From Acholeplasmatales bacterium (GTDB taxonomy: Bacteria > Bacillota_I > Bacilli_A > Acholeplasmatales > Anaeroplasmataceae): a DNA stretch of 7,909 nt. Location: contig JAFPIE010000100.1 of the NCBI GenBank assembly GCA_017388605.1, forward strand, positions 1 to 7,909, written 5' to 3'. The position numbers and the translations under genes were made by a program. Positions 1-6,588 of the stretch are shown here, in pieces. The notes beneath the pieces were generated by a model. The model searched no databases, had not been told where the DNA came from, and worked only from the letters and a program-made list of their open reading frames with translations. The stretch's first letter is position 1; each line of letters starts with the position of its first letter.

Positions 1-297
1 AAAAGAAATACATTACTTAAGCTACATATAGCCTTATATGATAGCGTATATTCCTGTACAATATATAAATCTAGTGATGAAACCATAGAAGATGTATGCT
101 ATAGCGATATTCCATCTTTAATAAAAGAATCTAAGATTAAGCATATATATTGTAATGGCAATAAAGCCTTTGAATTATTAATGGATGCATATCCTAATTT
201 AAAGGCTATATCAACTTTACTACCATCGACATCCCCAAGAAACGCAAGCTATTCTTTGGAGAGACTTTATGAAAAATGGCAGATGATAAAGGATTAA
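1..297 (+). CDS. DNA-deoxyinosine (hypoxanthine) glycosylase-like protein, C-terminal part
   Basis: This is an open frame from the first base to TAA at 295-297. It encodes the last 98 residues; the start and the N-terminal part (roughly 60-70 residues for this family) lie outside the window. Two segments fit the hypoxanthine-DNA glycosylase branch of the uracil-DNA glycosylase superfamily: an early ALYDSVYSC stretch (residues 11-19) followed by SSDETI, and the C-terminal LPSTSPRNASYS motif (74-85) followed by a short amphipathic end (LERLYEKW). In that family, LPSTSPANA-type motifs form the DNA-contacting loop, and the enzyme removes deaminated bases such as hypoxanthine, starting base excision repair in the cytoplasm. 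The N-terminal catalytic motif cannot be seen, so activity is not shown here. The gene converges on the EF-G-like gene and shares its terminator. The family call rests on remembered motif similarity; a related mismatch-specific uracil glycosylase is the main alternative. Confidence 0.8.
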   Translation, partial: KRNTLLKLHIALYDSVYSCTIYKSSDETIEDVCYSDIPSLIKESKIKHIYCNGNKAFELLMDAYPNLKAISTLLPSTSPRNASYSLERLYEKWQMIKD

Positions 298-323
298 AAA
301 AACTCCCAACCCTGGGAGTTTTT
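298..323. terminator. Bidirectional intrinsic terminator between convergent genes
   Basis: A perfect 8-bp stem, AACTCCCA (301-308) with TGGGAGTT (313-320), closes a 4-nt loop. The flanking A and T runs add three A-T pairs (298-300 with 321-323). On the + strand the stem is followed by a T-rich tail (TTTTTATTATAT). On the - strand it is followed by seven Ts (complement of 296-302). It starts one base after the glycosylase stop and ends 7 nt short of the EF-G-like stop, so it can end transcription from both sides. Confidence 0.9.
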
Positions 324-330
324 ATTATAT

Positions 331-2373
331 TTACTTTTGTTCAGCTAATGTTTTTAGAAGCTTATCCTGTAAAGCTTGAGGCATTGGCTCATAGTTCGAG
401 AATTCACGAACGAAGAAGCCAGAGCCCTGAGTTAAGCTCTTTAAATCATTTGTATATTCTTGAATCTCAGATTCAGGAACTAAAGCTGTAATCTTTTGAT
501 TACCTCTAGAATTTACATCCATACCTGTAACCTTAGCTCTACGCTGATTTAAGTCAGAAATGATATCTCCTACCATATCTGCTTCAACAGTTACTGTAAT
601 CTTGATGATTGGCTCTAGGATAACTGGCTTACAATTCATATAAGCATCCTTAAATGCTAGAATTGCTGCCATCTTGAAGGCTAATTCATTAGAGTCTACT
701 GGGTGGTATTTACCATCCTTTAGAATGGCATGAACACCAATGACAGGGAATCCTGCAAGAAGACCCTTTTCACAAGCCTCGAAGAAGCCCTTTTCAACTG
801 CAGGGAAGTAATTCTTTGGTACTGCACCACCGAATACCTCTTCGGTGAATGTATTTTCTGGTGCTGGCTTGAATTCCATTTCAACAACGCCATAGAAGCC
901 AGAACCACCAGACTGCTTAATGTATCTACCATTACCAGTTGCACTAGCACGGATTGTTTCACGATAAACAATCTTAGAATCCTCTGTAGTTAAATTTAGC
1001 TTATATGTATTTTTCATTCTTTCAAGTAAATAAGAAAGGTGGGATATACCTAAGGTACCAATTAATAATTGGTTCGTTTCTGGATTACGCTTAACCTCAA
1101 TGGATTTATCCTCAAGACAAATCTTAGCTAATACATTACCAAGCTTTTCTTCATCACTCTTAGAGGATGTTAAAAGAGCCTTGTAATAAACGGCAGTTGG
1201 ATATTCAATTTCTGGGTAGGCAATCTTAGAAGAAGGTGCAGATAATGTCATTGAATTTTCAACGCCATCTGCCTTTACGATACATCCGATATCACCAGCA
1301 GTTAATTCGCTAACAGAGGCCATCTTAGCACCTGTAACGACATTTAGCTGTGAAACCTGAATGTCCTTATCTAGCTTAGATACATGAACTGTATCTCCAA
1401 CCTTGATCTTACCTGAATTTACCTTAAATACATTTGCTGTACCAAAATATGGGTCTACCATAGTTTTGAATACGAATGCACTAAATGGCTCATCATCTAA
1501 TGTTTTTCTTTCTACAGGATTACCATTCATATCTACACCTTCAATTGGATTTAAATCCTGAGGGTTTGGTAGATAATCAATCATCATATCTAACAATGTG
1601 TGAATACCGATTCCCTTAATTGCAGAACCAACTAAAACTGGAATTAAATCACTAGCTAAAACCGATTTTCTTAAGCCATCTTGAATTTCCTCACGAGTTA
1701 ATTGCTCACCCATAAAGAATTTTTCCATTAATTCCTCACTTGTTTCAGCAACAGCCTCAACCATTTGGTTATGAAGCTCTAATACTGCGGCTCTCTTGTC
1801 AGGGTAGATTTCAGCATCCTCACAATCCTTGCCGTTATATTTTCTTGCGGTTAATGTAACACAATTTACAAAACCATCAAATCCATCATTATGTCCCATA
1901 GGATAGCAGAATGGTATAGCATTTTTACCAAGCTTTGTTCTAATATCATCCATTAGCTTGTCAAAATGAACATCAGGCTTATCCATCTTGTTCACATAAA
2001 TGATTGTTGGAATATTCTTTTTTCTTAAGAAATTCCAATGCTTAACTGTACCAACTTCAACACCCTTAGATGCATCAAGTAATAATACAGCGCCCTTTAC
2101 AACGCTTATTGCAGAAATAGTATCTGTAATAAAATCATCGCTACCTGGGCAGTCGATTAAGTTGATCTTAGTACCCTTATACTCAAGTGGCAAAATTGCA
2201 TAATGCACGCTTGATTTTCTACACTTTTCCTCTGGTGTGTAATCAGAAATAGAAGTACCTGCATCGACAGAACCCTTTTGATTTCCTGTTGCGGCTGCGT
2301 AAAGAGTTTCTGCAAGAGTTGTTTTACCGGACTGCAGGTGTCCTAAAATCACAATGTTTCGAATGTTTTTCAT
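331..2373 (-). CDS. EF-G-like GTPase (EF-G2-type paralogue of elongation factor G)
   Basis: The complete 680-aa protein has the full five-domain EF-G layout. The G domain carries the P-loop GHLQSGKT (11-18), switch I around 38-56 (SDYTPEEKCRKSSV), DCPG (74-77), NKMD (128-131) and GSA (249-251). Domain II is about 290-380, III about 390-465, IV about 466-585 and V about 586-665, with the family motif LNQRRAKVTGM at 608-618. The switch I form TPEEKxRKxS places it with EF-G2-type paralogues, not housekeeping FusA. Residue 78, after DCPG, is Ser where EF-G and EF-Tu have the catalytic His. In domain IV the His loop (YHPVDSNE, H557) is kept, but the SGGRGQYG loop reads SGGSGFYG (F493 for Gln). The start is supported by AAGGA at 2383-2387, 9 nt upstream. 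It probably acts on the ribosome, but translocation activity cannot be assumed. A fusA2 label would fit. Tet(M)-type ribosomal protection is unlikely, because switch I and the DxPG region do not match. Confidence 0.92.
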   Translation of the reverse strand: MKNIRNIVILGHLQSGKTTLAETLYAAATGNQKGSVDAGTSISDYTPEEKCRKSSVHYAILPLEYKGTKINLIDCPGSDDFITDTISAISVVKGAVLLLDASKGVEVGTVKHWNFLRKKNIPTIIYVNKMDKPDVHFDKLMDDIRTKLGKNAIPFCYPMGHNDGFDGFVNCVTLTARKYNGKDCEDAEIYPDKRAAVLELHNQMVEAVAETSEELMEKFFMGEQLTREEIQDGLRKSVLASDLIPVLVGSAIKGIGIHTLLDMMIDYLPNPQDLNPIEGVDMNGNPVERKTLDDEPFSAFVFKTMVDPYFGTANVFKVNSGKIKVGDTVHVSKLDKDIQVSQLNVVTGAKMASVSELTAGDIGCIVKADGVENSMTLSAPSSKIAYPEIEYPTAVYYKALLTSSKSDEEKLGNVLAKICLEDKSIEVKRNPETNQLLIGTLGISHLSYLLERMKNTYKLNLTTEDSKIVYRETIRASATGNGRYIKQSGGSGFYGVVEMEFKPAPENTFTEEVFGGAVPKNYFPAVEKGFFEACEKGLLAGFPVIGVHAILKDGKYHPVDSNELAFKMAAILAFKDAYMNCKPVILEPIIKITVTVEADMVGDIISDLNQRRAKVTGMDVNSRGNQKITALVPESEIQEYTNDLKSLTQGSGFFVREFSNYEPMPQALQDKLLKTLAEQK

Positions 2374-2382
2374 AAGTATAAT

Positions 2383-2387
2383 TCCTT
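2383..2387 (-). promoter_or_regulatory. Ribosome binding site of the EF-G-like gene
   Basis: Read on the - strand, AGAAAGGA ends 9 nt before the ATG at 2373-2371. The core AAGGA is complementary to the 16S 3' end and supports this start codon. Confidence 0.8.
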
Positions 2388-2398
2388 TCTTATTTACT

Positions 2399-2413
2399 TT
2401 GTAAACGTTTTCT
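2399..2413. promoter_or_regulatory. cre-like operator (CcpA/LacI-family) just downstream of the EF-G-like promoter
   Basis: The + strand reads TTGTAAACGTTTTCT. Against the Bacillus cre consensus TGWAANCGNTNWCA, positions 2400-2413 match 13 of 14; only the last base differs (T for A). The core AAACGTTT is a perfect palindrome centred on CG, as in LacI/GalR-family operators. Relative to the start point inferred from the -10 box (near 2418), the site spans about +6 to +20. Bound protein there would block initiation or early elongation, so repression is the expected effect. The regulator is inferred; no regulator gene is in the window. Confidence 0.6.
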
Positions 2414-2424
2414 CTTGTTTATTT

Positions 2425-2452
2425 ATTATAACACATTTTTTGCATTTTGAAA
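2425..2452 (-). promoter_or_regulatory. Extended -10 sigma-A-type promoter for the EF-G-like gene
   Basis: The - strand carries a perfect TATAAT (complement of 2425-2430) preceded by TGT (2433-2431), an extended -10 TGn element. The best -35 is weak: TTTCAA (complement of 2447-2452) with a 16-nt spacer, which suits an extended -10 promoter. Farther upstream on this strand (about 2461-2490) are A-tracts that could act as an UP element. The predicted start point near 2418 gives a leader of about 45 nt. Confidence 0.7.
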
Positions 2453-2490
2453 CCTCTTTTATTCTTTTTCTAAGGAATTTGTTTTTTTCT

Positions 2491-2518
2491 TTGAAATGCT
2501 TGCTAAATAGTATATAAT
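2491..2518 (+). promoter_or_regulatory. Sigma-A-type promoter for the membrane protein-mutS-mutL unit
   Basis: TTGAAA (2491-2496) and TATAAT (2513-2518) are separated by 16 nt. Transcription should start near 2524-2526, giving a leader of about 27 nt to the ATG at 2553. No other convincing promoter or terminator lies before mutL, so this is probably the main promoter of the three-gene unit. Confidence 0.7.
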
Positions 2519-2530
2519 AATATATACTAT
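2507..2530. repeat. 10-bp perfect inverted repeat over the -10 box and start point
   Basis: ATAGTATATA (2507-2516) and TATATACTAT (2521-2530) are exact inverted copies around the 4-nt spacer ATAA. The repeat covers the -10 box and the predicted start point, so most of it would not be transcribed. That favours a DNA operator for a dimeric repressor over an RNA hairpin. It is almost all A/T, so chance contributes. The regulator family is unknown. Confidence 0.5.
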
Positions 2531-2540
2531 GACATTTTTT

Positions 2541-2545
2541 GGAGG
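2541..2545 (+). promoter_or_regulatory. Ribosome binding site that sets the start at 2553
   Basis: GGAGG lies 7 nt before the ATG at 2553-2555. An in-frame ATG at 2529 lies upstream of this site, has no Shine-Dalgarno of its own and sits within a few bases of the predicted transcription start, so 2553 is chosen. Confidence 0.85.
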
Positions 2546-2552
2546 TTATACT

Positions 2553-3998
2553 ATGGAACTAAATTATTCAAAAAATCAAATTATTTTATATGGAAAGGTA
2601 TGTAAACTTGATACATTAATTAACAAACTATCAAGCTTATCTGGAGAACAGGTATATCATTTCTTGATTGACCGTACAACACAGCTTCCAAGAAGAATTA
2701 ATTGTATGGCTTTAATATCTGTTTTGAATAATAGAATTAAGTTTTTACATTCCAACTCCATGCCAAAAGATGCCTTCATAAAGCTTCAATATTATGCAAG
2801 CTATAGCGAGCAGCAATTATTTATGCTATTTCAAAAGATATGTACGGAAGAGGATTTTATAAGCTATAGAAAGAATCTTTTTTCGTTGATTATAGATAAT
2901 TATCAGCAATTGAATTTAAATGATGGCGAATTAATGTATTTAAAAAATCTAAATAAGCAATCGATAGGCTCCTTCCCTGATTATTTTAATTACATTACAG
3001 GTGCTTGTCTTGAACAGCCAAATACCTTTGATGGACAGGATATTGATGTACTTAAAAACAATTTACAATATTCTGCATCGAACCAGGATGTATTTGATTT
3101 AGCAGGTAAATATGGTGTACCACTTCCTACAAGATTAAAAAGAGAAGAATATTTAGAGTTTATTTTTGATTATTTAAAGAGAAAGGGTAATTATTCTGAG
3201 GTTGTTGCCTCCGATTTAAACGCAATGAATATTACCCAAATATCTACTTACGCAAGAAGAACCGGTATTCCTATGCAGCCGAATATGTCTAAAACAGAAT
3301 TGATTACGTATTTATTCTATTTCTTAGGCTTATGTGAAATACCTACAACCTCTATGGATGAAATCAAATCAAGCCCTAAATATGAGCCACTTGAATTCCG
3401 TGTTGATTTACAGGCGATTGATTCCTTTGGTAATGGTGAGCCAAAGAGAGTTATTTATTATGCAGGAGATCACGAGGATTCCTCTATAATGGCTGATGTA
3501 ATTAAGGAAGCATCCCAAAAGCCAGAGGAAAAGGTGGAGGAAATAGAAGAAAATACCTACCAAGAGCCAGCTCCTGCGCCAAAGAAAGAGGAAGCAGAAG
3601 AGACTCCTGTAGAGAAGATAGAGGAGCCAGTAGAGGAAGCAATCGAAGAGAAGAAAGAAAATCTTGAAGAGGTTGCTCCATGGAAGTTTATTGGAAAGAA
3701 GCAACAGGACCAAAAGGCTGAAGAGGAAGCTATTTTGGCTATGAAGGCTGAAGAGGAATTGATGGCAGAGGATATCATCAATGAAACATTAGCTCAAATA
3801 CCAACAAAGGAAGTTGTTGAGGTTGAAGAGCCAACGATTGAAATAGATACCAATAAGGTAGGCCAAAATCCTGAATATGGCACAGGAAAAATTGAAGCAC
3901 TTGCTAATAGCAAAGGCCATATGGTGGCATTATCTATATCCATTGGACTTGCTGCTATAGCAATGGTCGCAATTTTATTATTTATGTTAGTTTTATAA
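2553..3998 (+). CDS. Unrecognised tail-anchored membrane protein with tandem SAP/LEM/Rho_N-like repeats
   Basis: The 481-aa protein belongs to no family I recognise. Residues 1-175 look helical and soluble, with no signal peptide. Residues about 177-210 and 227-260 form two related units at an exact 50-residue offset: A184/A234, G188/G238, P190/P240, E199/E249 and L208/L258 align, in the pattern A-x3-G-[VI]-P-x8-E-[hydrophobic helix]. This resembles the helix-extended-helix shape of SAP, LEM, HeH and Rho N-terminal motifs, which often bind nucleic acid. A weaker third copy may lie near 34-61. Residues about 320-430 are a Glu/Lys/Pro-rich linker, probably disordered. Residues 457-481 are one strongly hydrophobic segment ending at the C-terminus, so the protein is probably tail-anchored with its bulk in the cytoplasm. 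It is first in an apparent operon, 25 nt before mutS. A role in tethering DNA or a repair complex to the membrane is conjecture. Confidence 0.85.
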   Translation: MELNYSKNQIILYGKVCKLDTLINKLSSLSGEQVYHFLIDRTTQLPRRINCMALISVLNNRIKFLHSNSMPKDAFIKLQYYASYSEQQLFMLFQKICTEEDFISYRKNLFSLIIDNYQQLNLNDGELMYLKNLNKQSIGSFPDYFNYITGACLEQPNTFDGQDIDVLKNNLQYSASNQDVFDLAGKYGVPLPTRLKREEYLEFIFDYLKRKGNYSEVVASDLNAMNITQISTYARRTGIPMQPNMSKTELITYLFYFLGLCEIPTTSMDEIKSSPKYEPLEFRVDLQAIDSFGNGEPKRVIYYAGDHEDSSIMADVIKEASQKPEEKVEEIEENTYQEPAPAPKKEEAEETPVEKIEEPVEEAIEEKKENLEEVAPWKFIGKKQQDQKAEEEAILAMKAEEELMAEDIINETLAQIPTKEVVEVEEPTIEIDTNKVGQNPEYGTGKIEALANSKGHMVALSISIGLAAIAMVAILLFMLVL

Positions 3999-4012
3999 AA
4001 TGAAGTAGAAAT

Positions 4013-4017
4013 AGGTG
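4013..4017 (+). promoter_or_regulatory. mutS: Ribosome binding site of mutS
   Basis: AGGTG, continuing as AGGTGAG, precedes the ATG at 4024 by 6 nt. An in-frame GTG at 4015 falls inside this site, so it cannot use it. The ATG, giving MAKAKSEK, is therefore preferred over a start three codons upstream. Confidence 0.7.
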
Positions 4018-4023
4018 AGTTAT

Positions 4024-6588
4024 ATGGCTAAGGCTAAATCAGAAAAAGCAGTAAAATACTCTCCCATGATGGAGCAATATTTTGAAATTAAAAAGGAATA
4101 TCAGGATGCAATTGTTTTCTATAGAGTTGGAGACTTTTATGAAATGTTTTTTGATGATGCCTATACAGGGTCTCGTGAGCTTGAGCTTGCCCTAACCGGT
4201 AAGGATGTAGGAACAGAAGAAAGGGCACCAATGTGTGGTATTCCCTTCCATGCTGCAGACCAATATATTGAAAAGCTTGTTTCAAGAGGCTATAAGGTTG
4301 CAATCGCAGAACAAATCGAAGACCCTAAGCAGGCAACAGGCTTAGTTAAAAGAGGAGTAATACGATTAATTACTCCAGGTACCATTGGTACAGGCCTAAG
4401 AGAAAAGGAAAATAATTATATTGGTGCTATAGGCTATCAAAAAAGAGAATATATTTTAGCCTATAGTGATATTACTACAGGTGAAGGATATGTAGCTACA
4501 TTTAAATCCTTTGATTTACTTGCAAATGAAATTCTATCCTTAAAAATAAAGGAAATCATTGTCAATCATACCTTTAATAATATAGGCTTAAAGGATTTTA
4601 TTAAGAATAATGAGCTTGCCTTATCCTATGAGGATAAGATGGATATTCCACCTTCCTTAACACATATTGTTAAAGAAATCGATCCAATGTATCAGATGGT
4701 TGTTGGAATGCTTATATGCTATATTATTGAAACACAAAAGCAGGAGCCTTCCTATTTAAAGCCATTCCATTCCTATGTATCAGAAAAATATTTACATATT
4801 GATGCATTCACAAAGAGAAATCTTGAAATTACAGAAACCTTAAGATTAAGCAATAAGAGTGGTTCCCTACTTTGGCTTATGGATAAATGTAATACTGCTA
4901 TGGGCTCAAGAATGCTACATAAATGGATTGATAAGCCATTAGTAGATAAGGCAGAAATTAATCAAAGATTAGATTTTGTTAGTGCATTTAATGAGAATTA
5001 TATAATAAAGGAAGATATAAAGGCTTCTTTCAAAAATGTTTACGATTTAGAAAGAATTATTACAAGAATATCCTCAGGTACAGCGAATGCTAAGGATTTA
5101 GTATGGCTAAGAAGATCCTTGAAGGATATTCCTAATGTTAAGCAAAATCTATGTGAAATGCATATGGATTCTATAAAGGCTTTAGCGGATGAAATTGATC
5201 CACATACAGATTTATATACTCTTTTATTTGATGCTTTAGTTGAAAATCCACCACTTTCTGTTAAAGAGGGTGGAATGATTAATCCAGGCTACAATAAGGA
5301 TTTAGACGAATTGAGAGAAATCTCTACAAATGGTAGAGATTGGATTATGAATTATGAGGCAGACCAAAGAGCAAAAACAGGGATTAAAACTCTAAAGGTT
5401 GGTTATAATCGTGTAACAGGCTATTATATTGAGATATCTAAGGGAGCAATTAAGGATTTACCTAGTGATACACAATATGAAAGAAGAGCTACCCTAGTGA
5501 ATTCTGAAAGATTCATTTCCCCTGAATTAAAGCATTATGAGCAAATGGTATTAGGTGCAAAGGATCAAATTGAATCCCTAGAATATGAAATATTTACAAG
5601 ATTAAGAAATGAAGCATCCAAGCATGTACAATCCTTACAAAAGCTTGCAGATTTAATTTCTGAAATTGATTGCTATACTGCATTATCCGATATAGCTATT
5701 AAATATAATTATGTAAGACCTACATTTAACGATAACCGCTCTGTGAATATAGTCGATGGTAGACACCCTGTCCTAGAGACACTTATGACTACGGATTATA
5801 TCGTTAATGATGTTGTCATCAACAAATACAATATGATCTTAATTACAGGACCAAATATGAGTGGTAAATCCACCTATATGAGAATGCTTGCATGCATTAT
5901 CATTATGGCGCAAATGGGCTCCTTTGTACCTGCAAAGGTAGCCGATTTAATGATTTTTGATTCTATATTTACAAGAATTGGTGCATCCGATGATTTGGTT
6001 TCTGGCCAGTCTACCTTTATGGTAGAAATGATAGAGGCAAATTATGCTATTTCAAATGCGACTAAGAATTCTTTAGTCTTATTTGATGAAATTGGTAGAG
6101 GTACTGCAACCTTTGATGGTATGGCTATAGCTCAGGCTATCTTAGAATATTTACACGAAAAGGTTGGCTGTATTACATTATTCTCTACCCATTATCATGA
6201 GCTTACTAGCCTAGATCAAAAATTAAAAAGATTAAAGAATGTACATGTAGAGGCTAAGGAAACCGAAAATGGTGTTGCCTTCTTACATAAGGTATTAGAT
6301 GGACCTACGGATAAATCCTATGGTATTAATGTTGCCTCTTTAGCAGGATTACCAAAATCCTTAACAGAGCGTAGTAAGCAAATATTAAATGTCTTAGAGG
6401 AGGATTCAAATTCTCATAAGGGAATCACCCTAGATTTATTTAATTTTGATGCATACGATGAAAAGGAAGAGGTAAAGGAGGAATCCGTTGCTTCTAAAAT
6501 TAAAAATAGATTAGATGAAGTAGATATTAATAAGCTTACTCCACTTGAGGCTTTAAATCTCCTTTATGAATTAAAGGAGATGAGCTAA
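4024..6588 (+). CDS. mutS: DNA mismatch repair protein MutS
   Basis: The complete 854-aa protein is of normal length for bacterial MutS. The mismatch-recognition Phe-x-Glu is F38/E40 in VGDFYEMF. Connector, core and clamp domains follow, including KVGYNRVTGYYIEIS (458-472). The C-terminal ABC-type ATPase has Walker A TGPNMSGKST (608-617), the signature region DDLVSGQSTFMVEM (656-669), Walker B LVLFDEIGRGT (684-694, D688/E689) and an H-loop His723 in STHYHEL. It ends with the conserved LTPLEALNLLYELKE. TLDLF (802-806) sits where Bacillota MutS proteins carry a sliding-clamp binding motif (QLSLF-like), with Thr replacing Gln. The protein binds mismatches and small loops as a dimer and, with ATP, recruits MutL at the replication fork. 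It lies between the membrane protein gene and mutL in the same transcription unit, and its last codons encode the hairpin covering the mutL ribosome binding site. No key residue is missing. Confidence 0.98.
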   Translation: MAKAKSEKAVKYSPMMEQYFEIKKEYQDAIVFYRVGDFYEMFFDDAYTGSRELELALTGKDVGTEERAPMCGIPFHAADQYIEKLVSRGYKVAIAEQIEDPKQATGLVKRGVIRLITPGTIGTGLREKENNYIGAIGYQKREYILAYSDITTGEGYVATFKSFDLLANEILSLKIKEIIVNHTFNNIGLKDFIKNNELALSYEDKMDIPPSLTHIVKEIDPMYQMVVGMLICYIIETQKQEPSYLKPFHSYVSEKYLHIDAFTKRNLEITETLRLSNKSGSLLWLMDKCNTAMGSRMLHKWIDKPLVDKAEINQRLDFVSAFNENYIIKEDIKASFKNVYDLERIITRISSGTANAKDLVWLRRSLKDIPNVKQNLCEMHMDSIKALADEIDPHTDLYTLLFDALVENPPLSVKEGGMINPGYNKDLDELREISTNGRDWIMNYEADQRAKTGIKTLKVGYNRVTGYYIEISKGAIKDLPSDTQYERRATLVNSERFISPELKHYEQMVLGAKDQIESLEYEIFTRLRNEASKHVQSLQKLADLISEIDCYTALSDIAIKYNYVRPTFNDNRSVNIVDGRHPVLETLMTTDYIVNDVVINKYNMILITGPNMSGKSTYMRMLACIIIMAQMGSFVPAKVADLMIFDSIFTRIGASDDLVSGQSTFMVEMIEANYAISNATKNSLVLFDEIGRGTATFDGMAIAQAILEYLHEKVGCITLFSTHYHELTSLDQKLKRLKNVHVEAKETENGVAFLHKVLDGPTDKSYGINVASLAGLPKSLTERSKQILNVLEEDSNSHKGITLDLFNFDAYDEKEEVKEESVASKIKNRLDEVDINKLTPLEALNLLYELKEMS
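6557..6581 (+). promoter_or_regulatory. mutL: Hairpin sequestering the mutL Shine-Dalgarno
   Basis: ATCTCCTTTA (6557-6566) and TAAAGGAGAT (6572-6581) form a perfect 10-bp stem with a 5-nt loop (TGAAT). The mutL Shine-Dalgarno AAGGAG (6574-6579) lies wholly within the 3' arm and is 8 nt from the mutL ATG. The stem is inside the mutS frame, so ribosomes finishing mutS would melt it. This predicts that mutL translation depends on mutS translation. Confidence 0.65.

Noticed and set aside
276..491. A 71-codon + strand frame starting at an ATG near the end of the glycosylase gene
   Set aside because: It overlaps the glycosylase end, the terminator hairpin and the end of the EF-G-like gene in other frames, has no ribosome binding site and encodes no recognisable motif. 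It is a shadow frame.
720..993. Frames of 83 and 87 codons on the two strands inside the EF-G-like gene
   Set aside because: Both lie wholly inside the conserved domain IV coding region of the EF-G-like gene and have no ribosome binding site or motif.
2000..2203. A 67-codon + strand frame opposite the EF-G-like G domain
   Set aside because: It is antisense to P-loop GTPase motifs that are clearly under protein selection, with no supporting signals.
331..2373. Tet(M)/Tet(O)-type tetracycline ribosomal protection protein
   Set aside because: Those proteins have an RGITI switch I and DTPGH motif and are about 640 residues long. This one has the EF-G2-type TPEEKxRKxS switch I, DCPGS and 680 residues.
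2491..2505. A possible second cre site at the + strand promoter
   Set aside because: The central CG is GC here and the 3' half does not fit the consensus, so it is not a credible match.
3408..3781. Two - strand frames rich in Leu/Phe or Ser, opposite the Glu/Lys-rich linker
   Set aside because: Antisense of GAG/GAA/AAG-rich codons automatically gives Leu/Phe/Ser-rich open frames. The apparent membrane-like composition is an artefact.
3972..4001. ATTTTAT ... ATAAAAT inverted repeat at the end of the membrane protein gene as a terminator
   Set aside because: The stem is only 7 A-T pairs with a long loop and no T-tract after it. It would not stop transcription before mutS.
4088..4303. A 71-codon - strand frame opposite the start of mutS
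   Set aside because: It is antisense to the conserved MutS mismatch-binding domain, with no ribosome binding site or motif.
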